From assembly GCA_911728455.2 (NCBI GenBank), contig OU452221.1:2818290-2882289 (forward strand): 64,000 nt of DNA, given 5' to 3'. The translations under genes and the position numbers were made by a program. The notes under the pieces were generated by a model. That model worked only from the letters and a program-made list of their open reading frames with translations, did no database searches and was not told the origin of the DNA. Source of the stretch: Marthasterias glacialis (lineage: Eukaryota > Echinodermata > Asteroidea > Forcipulatida > Asteriidae). This document shows positions 1 to 10,600 of the stretch, piece by piece (the stretch's first letter is position 1; the number at the start of each line of letters is the position of its first letter).

Positions 1-1215
1 TAATGCTATAAAAATCCTTCATTTAATTTTGAGTTAAAGGGGAATGTCCTCTAGTACTTTATAAAATATAATGGTTTTCTAAAAAATCTGCTTCAAGCTG
101 AATACACAATAAGGGAATTTATTAAAGCATTTCAAGGCCTCATTTTCAGACTGCATAAAATATTTTAAAAGTTTTCCTCCTGTGCCAGAAACTTTTGAAT
201 TATTCTGCGTACTTTGCAACAAAAGGCAGCCGACGATAAGTGTCTCCAATTAAGTAAATTTAAATCCATGATTTCAATTTTAACATTACGGTCCAACACA
301 CTGAGCATTGCTAGTTACTGATTCGAATAAATCACATACTTTTTTTGTGTGTGTATATAAACAAAATATGTTGTATTTTCTGACACACAGTTAGAGGTCA
401 AATTAGGCTTTAAGCTCAATCAAAAGCTAGCCAAATGGTAACAGACATTTTGGGGATAAAACAAAATTTGAAATGATATATTTTTCTTAACCACCTATAA
501 AAACACTTTGCAATGCTCATTTTGATTTCATACAGTTTAAAAAGGTTTCATAAAAAAAAAAATATTATAAAACTTTCAAAGAGGCTGTCGGCTTAAAACA
601 CCCTCCTCAAAAAAATAGTAAAGCTCTATTAAATGTGTAATGCAATGTAGTTAACTTATAGGTAATTTCAACGACAGTCTTTTAAAACTGAAAATAAGCC
701 ACTTGAACGTTACTTACAATCTCTGGTTTGGTAAAATCCATTAAGTATCTTGTTCTTTATTTATTTATGTTTTATCTTATTGTCTACACGTACAATACAA
801 CGTGACATTTCACAAAACCCATGACCGTTTAATTACATCTGCTGCATGCACTCGTCGTTTTAAGTTTCTATTTCTAAAAATATCACTACCCGTGATCATG
901 CCTCCACGAGTTAACACCACTCATGCCATAACTTCATTCTTATCTAAACGCTCTGTAAATATTGCACAATATCATATCTGAACTTCATTATCATTTAATT
1001 TTTTTTCTCGGCAGCCTGCTGTACACACGCATCTAGAATTCCATGAACTTTCCATGTACCTGCTTGCATCTCAATGAATACGCTCAGAGTATAGTAGTAC
1101 TGGTATAAAGGTCTGGTTATCTTTTTTGATGACGTCGGTAGAAATGCAAATATTTAACTTCCTTTGGTACTCTTGTTCGGCATATTAAATAAATAAACCC
1201 CCCCCCAAAAAAAAA

Positions 1216-1257
1216 CGGTTGAAAAACCGTTACGGTTGAAAAACCGCTACGGTTGAA
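1216..1257. repeat. Short tandem repeat, CGGTTGAAAAACC units
   Basis: Two near-identical copies of a unit reading CGGTTGAAAAACCGTTA, plus a partial third, lie directly after a C run and an A run. Each unit is itself partly palindromic (CGGTT...AACCG), so it could form small stem-loops. It looks like an ordinary minisatellite seed. Confidence 0.7.
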
Positions 1258-2319
1258 TCAATGGACGATTAATTTTTACTGCAGCGCTCTGTTTCACGTG
1301 TCAGGTCACACCAGTAACGGTAGCAGTTTTTTAGGCCAGCTATAAACACAAATTAGTGACAGATTCTTTACAGTCAGTAGGTCAGGTTATCAGGTGCTTG
1401 TTGCAATATGGTTTTTGACTTAGGACGGCTGTAACTGGGGTTGTTAATGGAAGTTTTTTTAATGTGGGTTTACAGGGTGAAGGTGGTAGGGTGTGGGGGG
1501 TAGAGAAATGCACCCAATTTAAAGACAAATTGCCTTCAAATCTCTTAAAATTTTGAAGTTTGGAAATGCTTCTTTATCCTTTTTAAGAGTTGTTCATGCA
1601 ATAAAACACATACAGCGTCTTGTAATTAGCAAGTGGGGATTAAAAAAACAAAAACATTTGCCTCTGGAAATACAACCAGCAGAACCACACTCTACATAGA
1701 AACATACGGTCCGCCATTTTTTAGAGTCAAACTTTTTTTTCTACAAAAAGGCGGACTGTGTTCTGTCACCAAATTAAATAGAAACTACACAATTTCAAGG
1801 GGACATTTATGTGAATCATTATATTCTACTTTTAAAATATCTATCCAACCGTATTCATTTCATAACAAATGCTTTTTTTAGCCCAAAAGTGTCCAATGCA
1901 AAGGCAATGTGTACCTTTAAAGGTGATGGTGTAGCATGTGTGAAAACTCGAACACAAAATCGTCATAGATTCATTTCAGGAATTAAATTATAAGCTAAAG
2001 TTTGAGGAAACACAACTTTGCTCATTGTCTTCAAAAGAGCTTGCATCTTGTTAAGAATGAAACTTTTACAGGGCATTTAAAAAACTACGTTCTCAATTCC
2101 CGCTTCATGATTCGAATGAGTTAAGGGTTCCAGAAAGGTGTTTCTACCACCCCTTTAAATTCAACTTGAAAGTAAATATAGCTCTGATGTTGGTTCTTAC
2201 ATAACTAAGGAAGGAACGTGTCAGCAACACTTGTGCTTATCAATGAAGGAAACATGCAGACAAATTACTAAAATACAGTTCTTGATTTTTTTCAGTGCTA
2301 CAGTTTTGTACTGCAGGCC

Positions 2320-2485
2320 TGTTTGCTTCGTTCATGGAAAAGGGCAAGGGCACTCCTTGGTAAAGGGCACCTCTTGTGAATTTCTGTTGGAACATTTCAA
2401 GGGCACCAAGGCGATGACCAGGGGCAACGAAGACAATTGCTTCCATTGCCTCTGTGGAGAATCAGGCCAGTACCGTTCAAAATCT
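2320..2485 (-). repeat. Interspersed GGGCAAGGCAG-type repeat, copy 1
   Basis: This segment shares ordered words with five other places in the window: a run of GGGCA blocks spaced 20-40 bp apart, including AAGGGCACC, GGGCACCAAGG and GACCAGGGGCAACG. The best matching copies are at 10020-10170, 10440-10600, 14835-14985, 44320-44480 and 45075-45185. It is read here on the opposite strand to the copies at 10 kb. The copies are too diverged to show terminal repeats or target-site duplications, so the class is unknown. Confidence 0.65.
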
Positions 2486-3577
2486 GTACACAGGCTACAT
2501 GATGTTTTTTTTTTTAATACAAAGTGGGTGTTGTGCACACAACATGTTCACAATTCTCTGGAGTGCTGCTGAATGACATGTGCCGACGGCGTGTCAACAC
2601 AGAAACATGTTGGCAAGTCACACTAGGATCGGGGGCAATTCCAAATCCTGAATCTTACAAAATACAATAAAATCTAGGTAATTGAGGCTTTGCACTTTAG
2701 GGATAACTGTGTAGAGTATGGGAAAGTTCACAGGACTGTCATAAACAAAATTATGCTGAAATGGGTTATTAACTTAAGGAATTCAGTTGAGTTTTTGCCT
2801 TTACTGTATCTCTATGACTGTATGTAGGTACATGTACATATGTCATATCTCACAACTTTTACTTTATGCTGGAACCATCCCATTCACCCCCAACAAAAAC
2901 AAACAAGATTGTTCCTTCAATTCAACAAAGGGGTAATAATTTTCAAGCAGATGATCAGAAAAAAAATGCTGTTAAGAATCCGGAACATGCAAAGGTTAAG
3001 TCTCTCATTTTAGACAGGCTTTTTCACCAATGCAAAATGGAAAATGATAATGTATGTAATGGGTTCGAAAGAAAAACACGGGTTAGAAAAAAAGCTACCT
3101 AGTTTTTTTTAAAAATGGTTTCCTGCTTTTACAGTCTGGTATTAACATCTAAGCAATTTTCAGCTGTGTTCAATTGTTCCCAGTTCTTCTCAAGTTCCAA
3201 GTTCCCAGGACTTCCCAATATTGTATTCCATTATGCTACCCAACCTTTGTGGTGTTCATTGTGCCTCAACAAAATAAACTTAAAATATTCCACATAGGGT
3301 TGGGTCTGAATGACCGAACTTCGGCTACGGCTATGGCTACTCGCTGCAGCAGCATTGTTAAACAGCATTTCAGCATTCCAGCCAAAGCCACTGTCAAAGC
3401 CATTAGTTCAGACACAGCCTTAATTCTCCGCTCCAATATTTGGTCAAACCCACCCCCATATTTCCTGTGATGATAGTGGGTGTCAGGCAAATTTCATTGA
3501 GTAATTTTCTTGTCCATGACATAGCCCAGCAATGCCACATTATAACCTGCTGATTGGTACAGGTGGCGCGTGGGGTT

Positions 3578-3595
3578 GGGGGGGGGGGGGGGGGG
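3578..3595. repeat. Poly-G tract
   Basis: An uninterrupted run of about 18 G residues follows a TGGGGTT stretch. The length is uncertain because homopolymers are prone to sequencing slippage. Confidence 0.9.
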
Positions 3596-5025
3596 TAGTA
3601 GATCGTAGCATGAGTGAGTGAGGATATGACACATGGAATAACATGTCCCTTAACATTGGCTGCCTGTGGGTCACACAGTGTCATCACGCCCCCCTTGAGA
3701 CCAACGGCAGCATGTGACCTTTATGAACTTACGATACCAGAGACTGAGAGAGTCGGGATCAAAAGTAGTTCAGAAGGTAACGGTTCAACTCCAAACAAGC
3801 CGATCCCAAAAACGGGGAGAACTTTTCTGTTTGTGATTAGAAGAAAAGAATGGTTCGGATAAAGTTTGCTTGTCTACATGGGAAGTGACAGTTGTTATTC
3901 AATTAACGTTTCCCCCCATGTTTAATTTGAGCCAGGTTTACAAGAAAGCTGCTATTTCAGTTTTTCTTAGAGACTTTGGGATTAATGTGAGGTGGTGACA
4001 GCAAATGATTGATGCATTCCCTTCCACTTTGCAAGGCCCTAGCTGCAGAATAAGGTTTGGGACTACTCTGGGGCATGTTACTATTGCATGTGGCAGATCC
4101 AAGTTTTTGTGTTTTTCTTACATTCGATTAAATGTAAATCTCGACTGTAAACTTTCTGTAAATTTCAAGGGCATTGCCTGACGAAGCGAGACTGTACTCA
4201 GTGTAAAATTAAATTTAAAAAATTTTGATAACATCAACTAAAGTGAATATATTCAACAAAAATTGTTCAATTTTCAAACATTATAATATACACGTACATA
4301 CTACAACAAGAGCCTACAAAATTGTACATGTATTTGACAATCTGATATAAATCCTAATACAAGAAAATCATGTAAAAAATATAATAAATAGGTGTATTCA
4401 ATACTACATAATATTCAAATAGACTCAATAAATAACTTCTAAATTATTTGATGACAAGTTAAATAAAATTCATAAATTACACACTAAAACAGAACAAGAT
4501 GTTTTGAAAGTTCAATGTAAGTAATAAGAACCAATTCTACTATGGTCTGAGGATTAACTTCCTCTACGGCCTTAGCCCAAAGTTCCAACGGATCCAACTC
4601 AACCAAACTAGATCAACAATGTGGAAAAGTATTTAAATCTAAAAGGGTACCCCAAGGATTGGAGACATACTAATAAGGTCACAGATGAGCAGGGTTCACT
4701 GTTAGTTAACCTTGGGTACTAGACCATCCAGGGACCATTTTTAAGTTGGGTTTGTAGGACGGATATAAGCAAGGAAAGAGGATGGAATGGACAAAACGAG
4801 CTTTGTGTTTGTTTTTTTTAATCTACTAGGCTTTACCCAAATGCTCACTGGCGGTACAAAGCACTTCCAAAATAGTAAACATCAAGCAGGCTTATAGAAT
4901 TAAGGCTACTTATACCAACTGCATTTGGTAAGATCAGATTTTGTCTGATGTTGCATCAGTGTGTAATTCACTATAAGAAGGCATGAGTGGTTTAAATCAG
5001 AACCATGGATCCTTCCTCCATGCAT

Positions 5026-5100
5026 GGACCATGGAGGTAGATTTAGGAGTTGGACCGACTCCCACCTCAAACCAAAGCACGGAGGCTACCTCCATGGACC
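5026..5100. repeat. Inverted repeat, nested hairpin
   Basis: The left arm GGACCATGGAGGTAG (5026-5040) matches the right arm CTACCTCCATGGACC (5086-5100) in inverted orientation with a single mismatch. A second, smaller palindrome around GGAGTTGGACCGACTCC lies inside the loop. A 27-base A tract follows about 190 bp downstream. This looks like a fragment of a mobile element, but no family can be named. Confidence 0.6.
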
Positions 5101-5284
5101 AAGGCTTGCTCTGGTCAATGCTCTATGGTACAGAGATTTGCCAACAAGGCAAGGCAGCACTCAAGGTAGGGCAGAAATACACAAACACTGACCCATTTGG
5201 TCGGAGTTTATAAATTGGTGAATGGATAGCGCAGGTCACACTCCATGGAATGCAATTAAGATTGCAGGACAATGCTGGGCCACT

Positions 5285-5289
<5 letters not shown>

Positions 5290-5316
<27 letters not shown>
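5290..5316. repeat. Poly-A tract, 27 bases
   Basis: A pure A run. It may be the tail of a retroposed element on the plus strand, but no target-site duplication is evident. Confidence 0.9.
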
Positions 5317-6197
5317 CCTCTTTCAAAAACAAAAATCAATTCCTAACCCATCATCAAAGGATTTGTTGATTCACAGATTTCCCTGTATGCAATCAACCAT
5401 GAACAATTAAGTGCAACGCCCTGGATGGACCCTGGCTGGACACCAGCTCTTCATGGGTCAGTGAGCCTCCCTAATGGTGGTTTGCCTCTCTGGACAACAC
5501 CCTCTTACAGACAACCCCCACAGTGTCTCAAGGATAGCTGTGTGACTGACTTGATGTCACTTAACACAATACAGGTTCTCCTGGGTCGTTTGAAGATGGC
5601 TTCACAAGAATGAATAGGGCCTTAAAATTATACTACAGAGCAGGGATTACACACATGCCATTTACTAACCAAGGAACCAAACTGACTGTGAAATACGCTT
5701 TTCAATCAATTACAGCATGCATTTCTGATCATTGTCAGTGAGTTTCAACTATAAGCGATGACCTCACATAAGGGAATCACCTGCTGTAGAGCAACCTCCA
5801 GCACACCACATAAACAACATGAACATGGTATGAGTCGTAATAAGCTACCTTTACCCTATGAGTTCATGCACTGCAGTTTTTGTGCCGCATGGAGACGGTT
5901 ACATACCGGCCTAATTATGTACAAAGACAATGTGTGAAGCCCAGTGGCAGTCTTGGCTTGATATTTCTGTGAATGAGTAAACACATCATTCTGCATATTC
6001 GTAACAGGTGGTAGTGTAACGCGCCAAGAAATCAAAATACCCATTCCCTAGTTTTGCTGGTTTTGATGGATTCAACTCTGCAGTTAAACCATTGAGAAAG
6101 GACAATGCTTGCCATGGGGAATTTTTTTGCATTTATACAACAGGTCCTTTTGGTTGGTAAGCTGTTTGCAACAGCTAATTGTATTTTTTTCTAATCT

Positions 6198-6377
6198 GGT
6201 CCCAATTTCATAGAGCTGCTTATAAGCACAAAAAGTAGCTAAACACAAACAAATTAAGGTTACCAGCCAACATACCGTTTAACTTGTTCAATTTGTGACT
6301 GGTATCCTGCTCATTTTTGCTCAGCAGGTAATTGTTAAGCAATATTTTCTGCTTAAGCAGCTCTATGAAATTGGGCC
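6198..6377. mobile_element. Short MITE with about 22 bp terminal inverted repeats
   Basis: The left end reads CCCAATTTCATAGAGCTGCT and the right end AGCAGCTCTATGAAATTGGG, a perfect inverted pair enclosing about 140 bp with no coding potential. Internal GCTTAAGCAG-like palindromes are also present. This is the structure of a non-autonomous DNA transposon (MITE). A related but more decayed end (CCCGATTTCACAGAGCTCCT) appears at about 55009. It lies about 250 bp past the ninjurin stop codon and could fall within the 3' UTR. Confidence 0.8.
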
Positions 6378-6622
6378 CTTTTCAAAGTGTAAAGGTTTGG
6401 ATGTTAAATCATGTCATGTAGAACTGTGGTGGATAGAAAGGGAGGTAGGTTAACATAGGCGTGCTGATTTTCATAATGACTGTAATGAAGTCACTGCGTC
6501 ACTAACTGATTCAAATTCAAATCAAACCTATCAATAATCGAACCCTGTAAAATAAAAATACCCGTGCCATAACCTGTTGCTCTGACGGACTTCCTGCCAA
6601 GATGCCTGCCTTCCTCTACAGA

Positions 6623-6967
6623 TCAGCTCTGAAGGCCGAACGCCGCGATGAAAATATTGATGACCACGATGGTGAACACCAACCCCGTCGTCCAGTTGTT
6701 GATGCGGTCCAGACGCCGTTGACGGTAGACATCACAGAGATTGTCCCGTCCGAGGAAGAGAAGGAAGACACCCGTGATGAGCTGCAGTGTGATGGAGATG
6801 ACGATGAGGGCTGTGACGAAGCGGAAGAAACGAAACTCTTCGCCCACGCTGACAAGGCTCTTGAGTTGGGAGGCATTGGCCATAAGCAAGGCGACAGCAA
6901 GAAATCCCTCAGACACAGTCTTCTTTGTTGCATATATGTTGTAGTCTATAGCACGTGGAGCTGGATT
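6623..6967 (-). CDS. NINJ: Ninjurin, C-terminal coding exon
   Basis: This is the last coding exon of a ninjurin, a small two-pass plasma-membrane protein. Vertebrate NINJ1 acts in homophilic adhesion and assembles into filaments that rupture the plasma membrane during lytic cell death. The frame encodes 114 residues and a TGA stop. Visible landmarks are ATKKTVSEGF, the family signature ALLMANASQLK in the membrane-lytic helix region, a first hydrophobic segment beginning near FVTALIVISITLQL, a charged linker (YRQRRLDRINN), and a second hydrophobic segment TGLVFTIVVINIFIAAFG. The acceptor is a T-rich tract ending CCTAG at 6968, and the exon opens in phase 0, matching the donor at 15345. The protein stops soon after the second membrane segment, as in the family. 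Whether it is closer to NINJ1 or NINJ2 is not meaningful if it predates their split. Confidence 0.93.
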   Translation of the reverse strand, partial: NPAPRAIDYNIYATKKTVSEGFLAVALLMANASQLKSLVSVGEEFRFFRFVTALIVISITLQLITGVFLLFLGRDNLCDVYRQRRLDRINNWTTGLVFTIVVINIFIAAFGLQS

Positions 6968-7047
6968 CTAGGAAAAAAAAATACAAAGACAAAATCTTTC
7001 TGATTTGAAACTTTGCATGGTGAGAATACAATGTAGTGAGGTTTGTG

Positions 7048-7269
7048 GAGTCACCATGTACATGAAAACTCTCTCTATGATATGTAGTATTTCTGAAAAG
7101 AGCCGTTGGTTTGACAACTCGATGTTTCAGCAGTATGCTCTGATTGTCTTCCAGCTTTCTCCTGAAGATGATCAGAGCACACTGATCGAAAGTCGAGTTG
7201 TCAAACCACTGGTTCTAGTCAGAACCACCACAACTCATATAGAGAGAGTTTTCATGTACATGGTGTCTC
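7048..7269. mobile_element. Foldback element with about 32 bp inverted ends
   Basis: The left end begins GGAGTCACCATGTACATGAA and the right end, read on the other strand, begins GGAGACACCATGTACATGAA. The match continues through AACTCTCTCTAT. Inside, a second inverted pair around GGTTTGACAACTCGA and TCGAGTTGTCAAACC makes a long imperfect hairpin. There is no coding potential. The structure fits a MITE or foldback transposon lying in the ninjurin intron. Confidence 0.8.
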
Positions 7270-9210
7270 CGCAAACTAGATAAAATCTTCTGTTACATCA
7301 TGTTTTAAAATCCTATATAAGGTCTCTTTACAGAAGTTTTCCAAAACGACTCAAGACAGTTTGATCGGAACATGTACGTTAAATTCTCCTTGCCATCATG
7401 AGAAATATTATCGGTTAAGTTTGTTTTTATGCCTGTCTACTTCAAGAAACAATTGTGTTTTTTTTCAGGCTAAGTTTTCAACCACACTGCTCTTATCAAC
7501 TTCTGGACAAATTGTCTTTTGAATTTATCTTTGTTAAGGCAGGAACCTGTGGTTTCTTTTTTAAGCAAGTCTTGCCAACCAGCACGTCTGATCATCTTCA
7601 GGATTGTTTTTTCTTTCTCTCTCTGAAAGTTGGTTTATGTTATGGTAAGAACTTGTGGTTCAATTGGCAACCAGAGTTCCGACCAGAGTTCTCCCACAAT
7701 CTCCAGAATGTGTTCTCCCACTAAGCCGTGGGGGGAGGAGGGAAGTGATTCTACAAAATGACAGTCCTGACAAAAGGCAATGCCAGGGATTGAATGTTCC
7801 AACATAATTCACCAGCAACCTACAAACAGGATTTGGTTTATCACTAGGTCTGATTAGAATTACACTACCTTCCTGCTTCCGTAACAAGCTATCTTGGCTG
7901 AAAGACTGTTAACTTTTTAAAGGGCAGGTGAAATAAGTTTACTGTTCCCTCAGATGTCCTTCTTGTTTGTGTGTGTGTAGTACAACATGCTCCCGTACCG
8001 AGTGTACACAAAGAGAACATGTGCATAACTACCAAACCATCAGTGGAGGTCAACCCATAATTATCATACCAGTAACTCGGCAGGTACGCCAAAGAACTGG
8101 CAAGAAATATTATCAAAGTTAGCATTTCAAAGTCCCATTGGATAAGTACAGGTTGGGATCAATTGATATAAACTTTTTTTGTCAGATGAAGTCATGCACC
8201 AACTGAATTTGACAGACAAATCGTTTATTTACTGTCAACGCTGCAAGTGCTTGGTATTAACAAATCTCTACGGATGCACCAGCAGAAGGTTTGTGCCAAC
8301 TTTACTTCTCGTTAGGCGAACTTGCCAGGTGGTACTTATGCCCCTCGACTCATTCCCAAACGGGCAAGGTTCACCCGATAAAAACATGATTCATTCATTC
8401 ATGATGTTCAGAGAAGGCCACTTTGTTAATTATTTATAGAAAGAGGCGGGTCCTTGGTGAAGCCCTCTGGAGGTTCCTAACTGAATAATGTGTCTGCACC
8501 GCAACAAGAACTTTACCCCAACTTTTAATTTGCAACCGCTGCATTAACTCAAAACAGTAATAAACAAATTATACAGGTTGTGGCGCAGAAATATTTTGTA
8601 TTTATTTAAAACTGATCTGAAAGTAATCAAGTGAAATACATGTAGGACTAATGCTCTGAATAATGCCTCTGGGTGAAGTTTTCTTAGTAAGTTACACACC
8701 TCATAAAAGCTCCCGCTAAATACGTTTCTCAGAAGAACTCGGCACTTAGATGATACAGTGCCAGAAAAATAAGGCAAGGGCGCACAAATGAAGTGCATAT
8801 AAGATCATCACAGGCCGTGAGAGCAGACTAAAAAGATTAAGAGCATCTCGCGTGAACCTCTTAAGAGGGGCAGGTGAAATTACAATCCCACCCAGGGGAG
8901 TTCAACAGCAACCTATTCAACAAGGTACGAGGCTCTTCTAAGGTCAGTCCACAAAAAATGAAACCAGAATATACAATATCATTCCTAAAATAAGACACAT
9001 GTGCTGAAGATACAAAAATGGAGATCAAAGTTTTAATTTTAAAGGGATTGATACACATGGTTTGCGTTTTTCCTAAACTAGCCCCTTTTCAGCACTCTTC
9101 TGGCAGGTTGAGGTCTAACAAAATACATTCTTCAAGCAAATAATACACAATAGTTTTAAAAATGTAACATTTTTTTCTTGTCATTTTTAATCTAAAAAAT
9201 CCTGATTTCA

Positions 9211-9297
9211 AATGGGGGGGGGGGGTGGGCATCGGGGGTGTGGGGGGGGGGGGTGGGGGGGTGGGCACCGGGGGGTCGCCGGGGGGGGGGGGGGCAG
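9211..9297 (+). repeat. G-rich low-complexity tract
   Basis: More than ten runs of three or more G residues occur within about 85 bp, broken by GTGGGC, TCG and CACC. Open frames across it are glycine-rich artefacts. The plus strand has ample capacity to form G-quadruplexes. The ninjurin pre-mRNA is transcribed from the other strand, so its RNA would be C-rich here. Confidence 0.85.
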
Positions 9298-10019
9298 AGA
9301 CATCAATTTGGGGGGCACGTGTCCTTCCCTTGCGCCCCTCAGAATGCCACTGTGTTACACGTTATGTACTTTCACACAAATTCATGCATTATACGGGAAA
9401 TGCAAGGACGTTCTGCTCCTTTTGAAGGAAGTGAGAGCCAATTTACTTTTCCTCTTGGTGATTTTTGATGGAGCAATACCAAGGACCCAGGAAAAATGTT
9501 GATTAAGTCGCAATGAATTACTTGTATCGTTTTCCTGTCAAACTTCAGTTACTTTACATGAGAGATACTGACATTTTTGAAATCTTTAGTGTTATAATAT
9601 CTACGCAATATAGCACCTATTACTTATGTTCACCATTTGAGACAGGCCATGTGCAAATTAAGAATTACTTTTTCTGCAGTTCATCTGCATGTAAGATTGC
9701 GTAGGATGAAAGGTCTGATGAACTTTTTATTACCATTGACATTTTGCTGCTCTAGTACAGGAGTATGGAAACCAAATAGAGGCTTGTTTCCACAACAGTC
9801 TGGTGACATTTTATAACTAGATTTTATCTACTGATTTTCATGTACATCTATGTACATGAAAGTCAGGGATTAAGACAAGATTGTTTTCCCGAGCACTGAG
9901 GACAGTGGAACAATTTATTTCAGGGTTGATATGAGACCCCTGAAAATCAAATGTAAAATGAAGATGTTCAAACTCATTTTAGTCAAACAGTTACCAAAAA
10001 ATACAAATTGTCTGATGTA

Positions 10020-10170
10020 GGCCTGATACTTCACGGCGGCAACAGAAGGTAATTTGTCTTCATGCCCCTGGTCATTGCCTTGGTGCCCCTTAAGAAGGAA
10101 TTCAAGTTTCATTGAGGTGCCCTCTACAAAGGAAAAAAACTGCCTTGCCCTAACAAGAATGAAGCATCAG
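10020..10170 (+). repeat. Interspersed GGGCAAGGCAG-type repeat, copy 2
   Basis: Shared words are GCGGCAAC, CCTGGTCATTGCC, TTGGTGCCCCTT, GAGGTGCCCTCTAC and CTGCCTTGCCC, followed by an ACAAGAATGAAGCATCAGG tail. These occur in the same order in the copy at 10440-10600. No open frame or terminal repeat is visible. Confidence 0.7.
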
Positions 10171-10439
10171 GACTGAGTAATAGCCTTTCAGGGCAACCTT
10201 CGTTTAAAATAAGATTTATATTCCAAGGGTGGGGTGATAGGCAGCAAGCCTGATAGGGCAATGTCACAGGCAACCAGTTCCAGGCAATCTCCAAGAAGAA
10301 AAGGCATTCACATTTCAATTTTCATCTAATTTTCTTGAAGATTGTAGGACATCACTAGAAAAACAACTCCTGTGCTACCAAAGTGTTCCTTTTGCATGCG
10401 GGTGCAGTTGGTTGCCTCCAAGTTGCCAGCAAAAAAAAT

Positions 10440-10600
10440 GTCCCGTGTGACAAGGCCCATACTTCACAAGAGCATTGCAGGCAATTGACCCTGGTCCCTG
10501 TCTTGGTGCCCCTTGAGTAGAAAGCAAAATTGCCCACATAGAGGTGCCCTTTACTGTGGAAGAACTGCCTTGCCCTTACAACAACCAAGCATCAAGACGT
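10440..10600 (+). repeat. Interspersed GGGCAAGGCAG-type repeat, copy 3
   Basis: This copy carries CCTGGTCCCTGTCTTGGTGC, GAGGTGCCCTTTACTG and ACTGCCTTGCCC followed by CAACCAAGCATCAAG. It lies only about 300 bp from copy 2 in the same orientation, so the pair may come from a local duplication or two insertions. Confidence 0.7.

Larger units (their letters stand above)
1..6622. other. Ninjurin 3' flank and intergenic DNA
   Basis: This stretch lies downstream of the ninjurin stop codon on the minus strand. Its part nearest 6622 must include the ninjurin 3' UTR, but I see no clear nearby polyadenylation signal on the minus strand (TTTATT in plus-strand reading), so the transcript end cannot be placed. 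The rest is AT-rich DNA with short homopolymers, a small tandem repeat, one copy of the GGGCAAGGCAG-type repeat, a G tract, a hairpin, an A tract and a MITE, all listed separately. The open frames here are short, mutually overlapping and lack splice or family support, so I call no gene. Confidence 0.6.

Noticed and set aside
6602-7003. Plus-strand frame of 133 codons
   Set aside because: It is antisense to the ninjurin exon; the minus strand matches the family and has splice signals.
9212-9502. Plus-strand glycine-rich frames
   Set aside because: They arise from G-run low complexity, with no start context, splice sites or known family.
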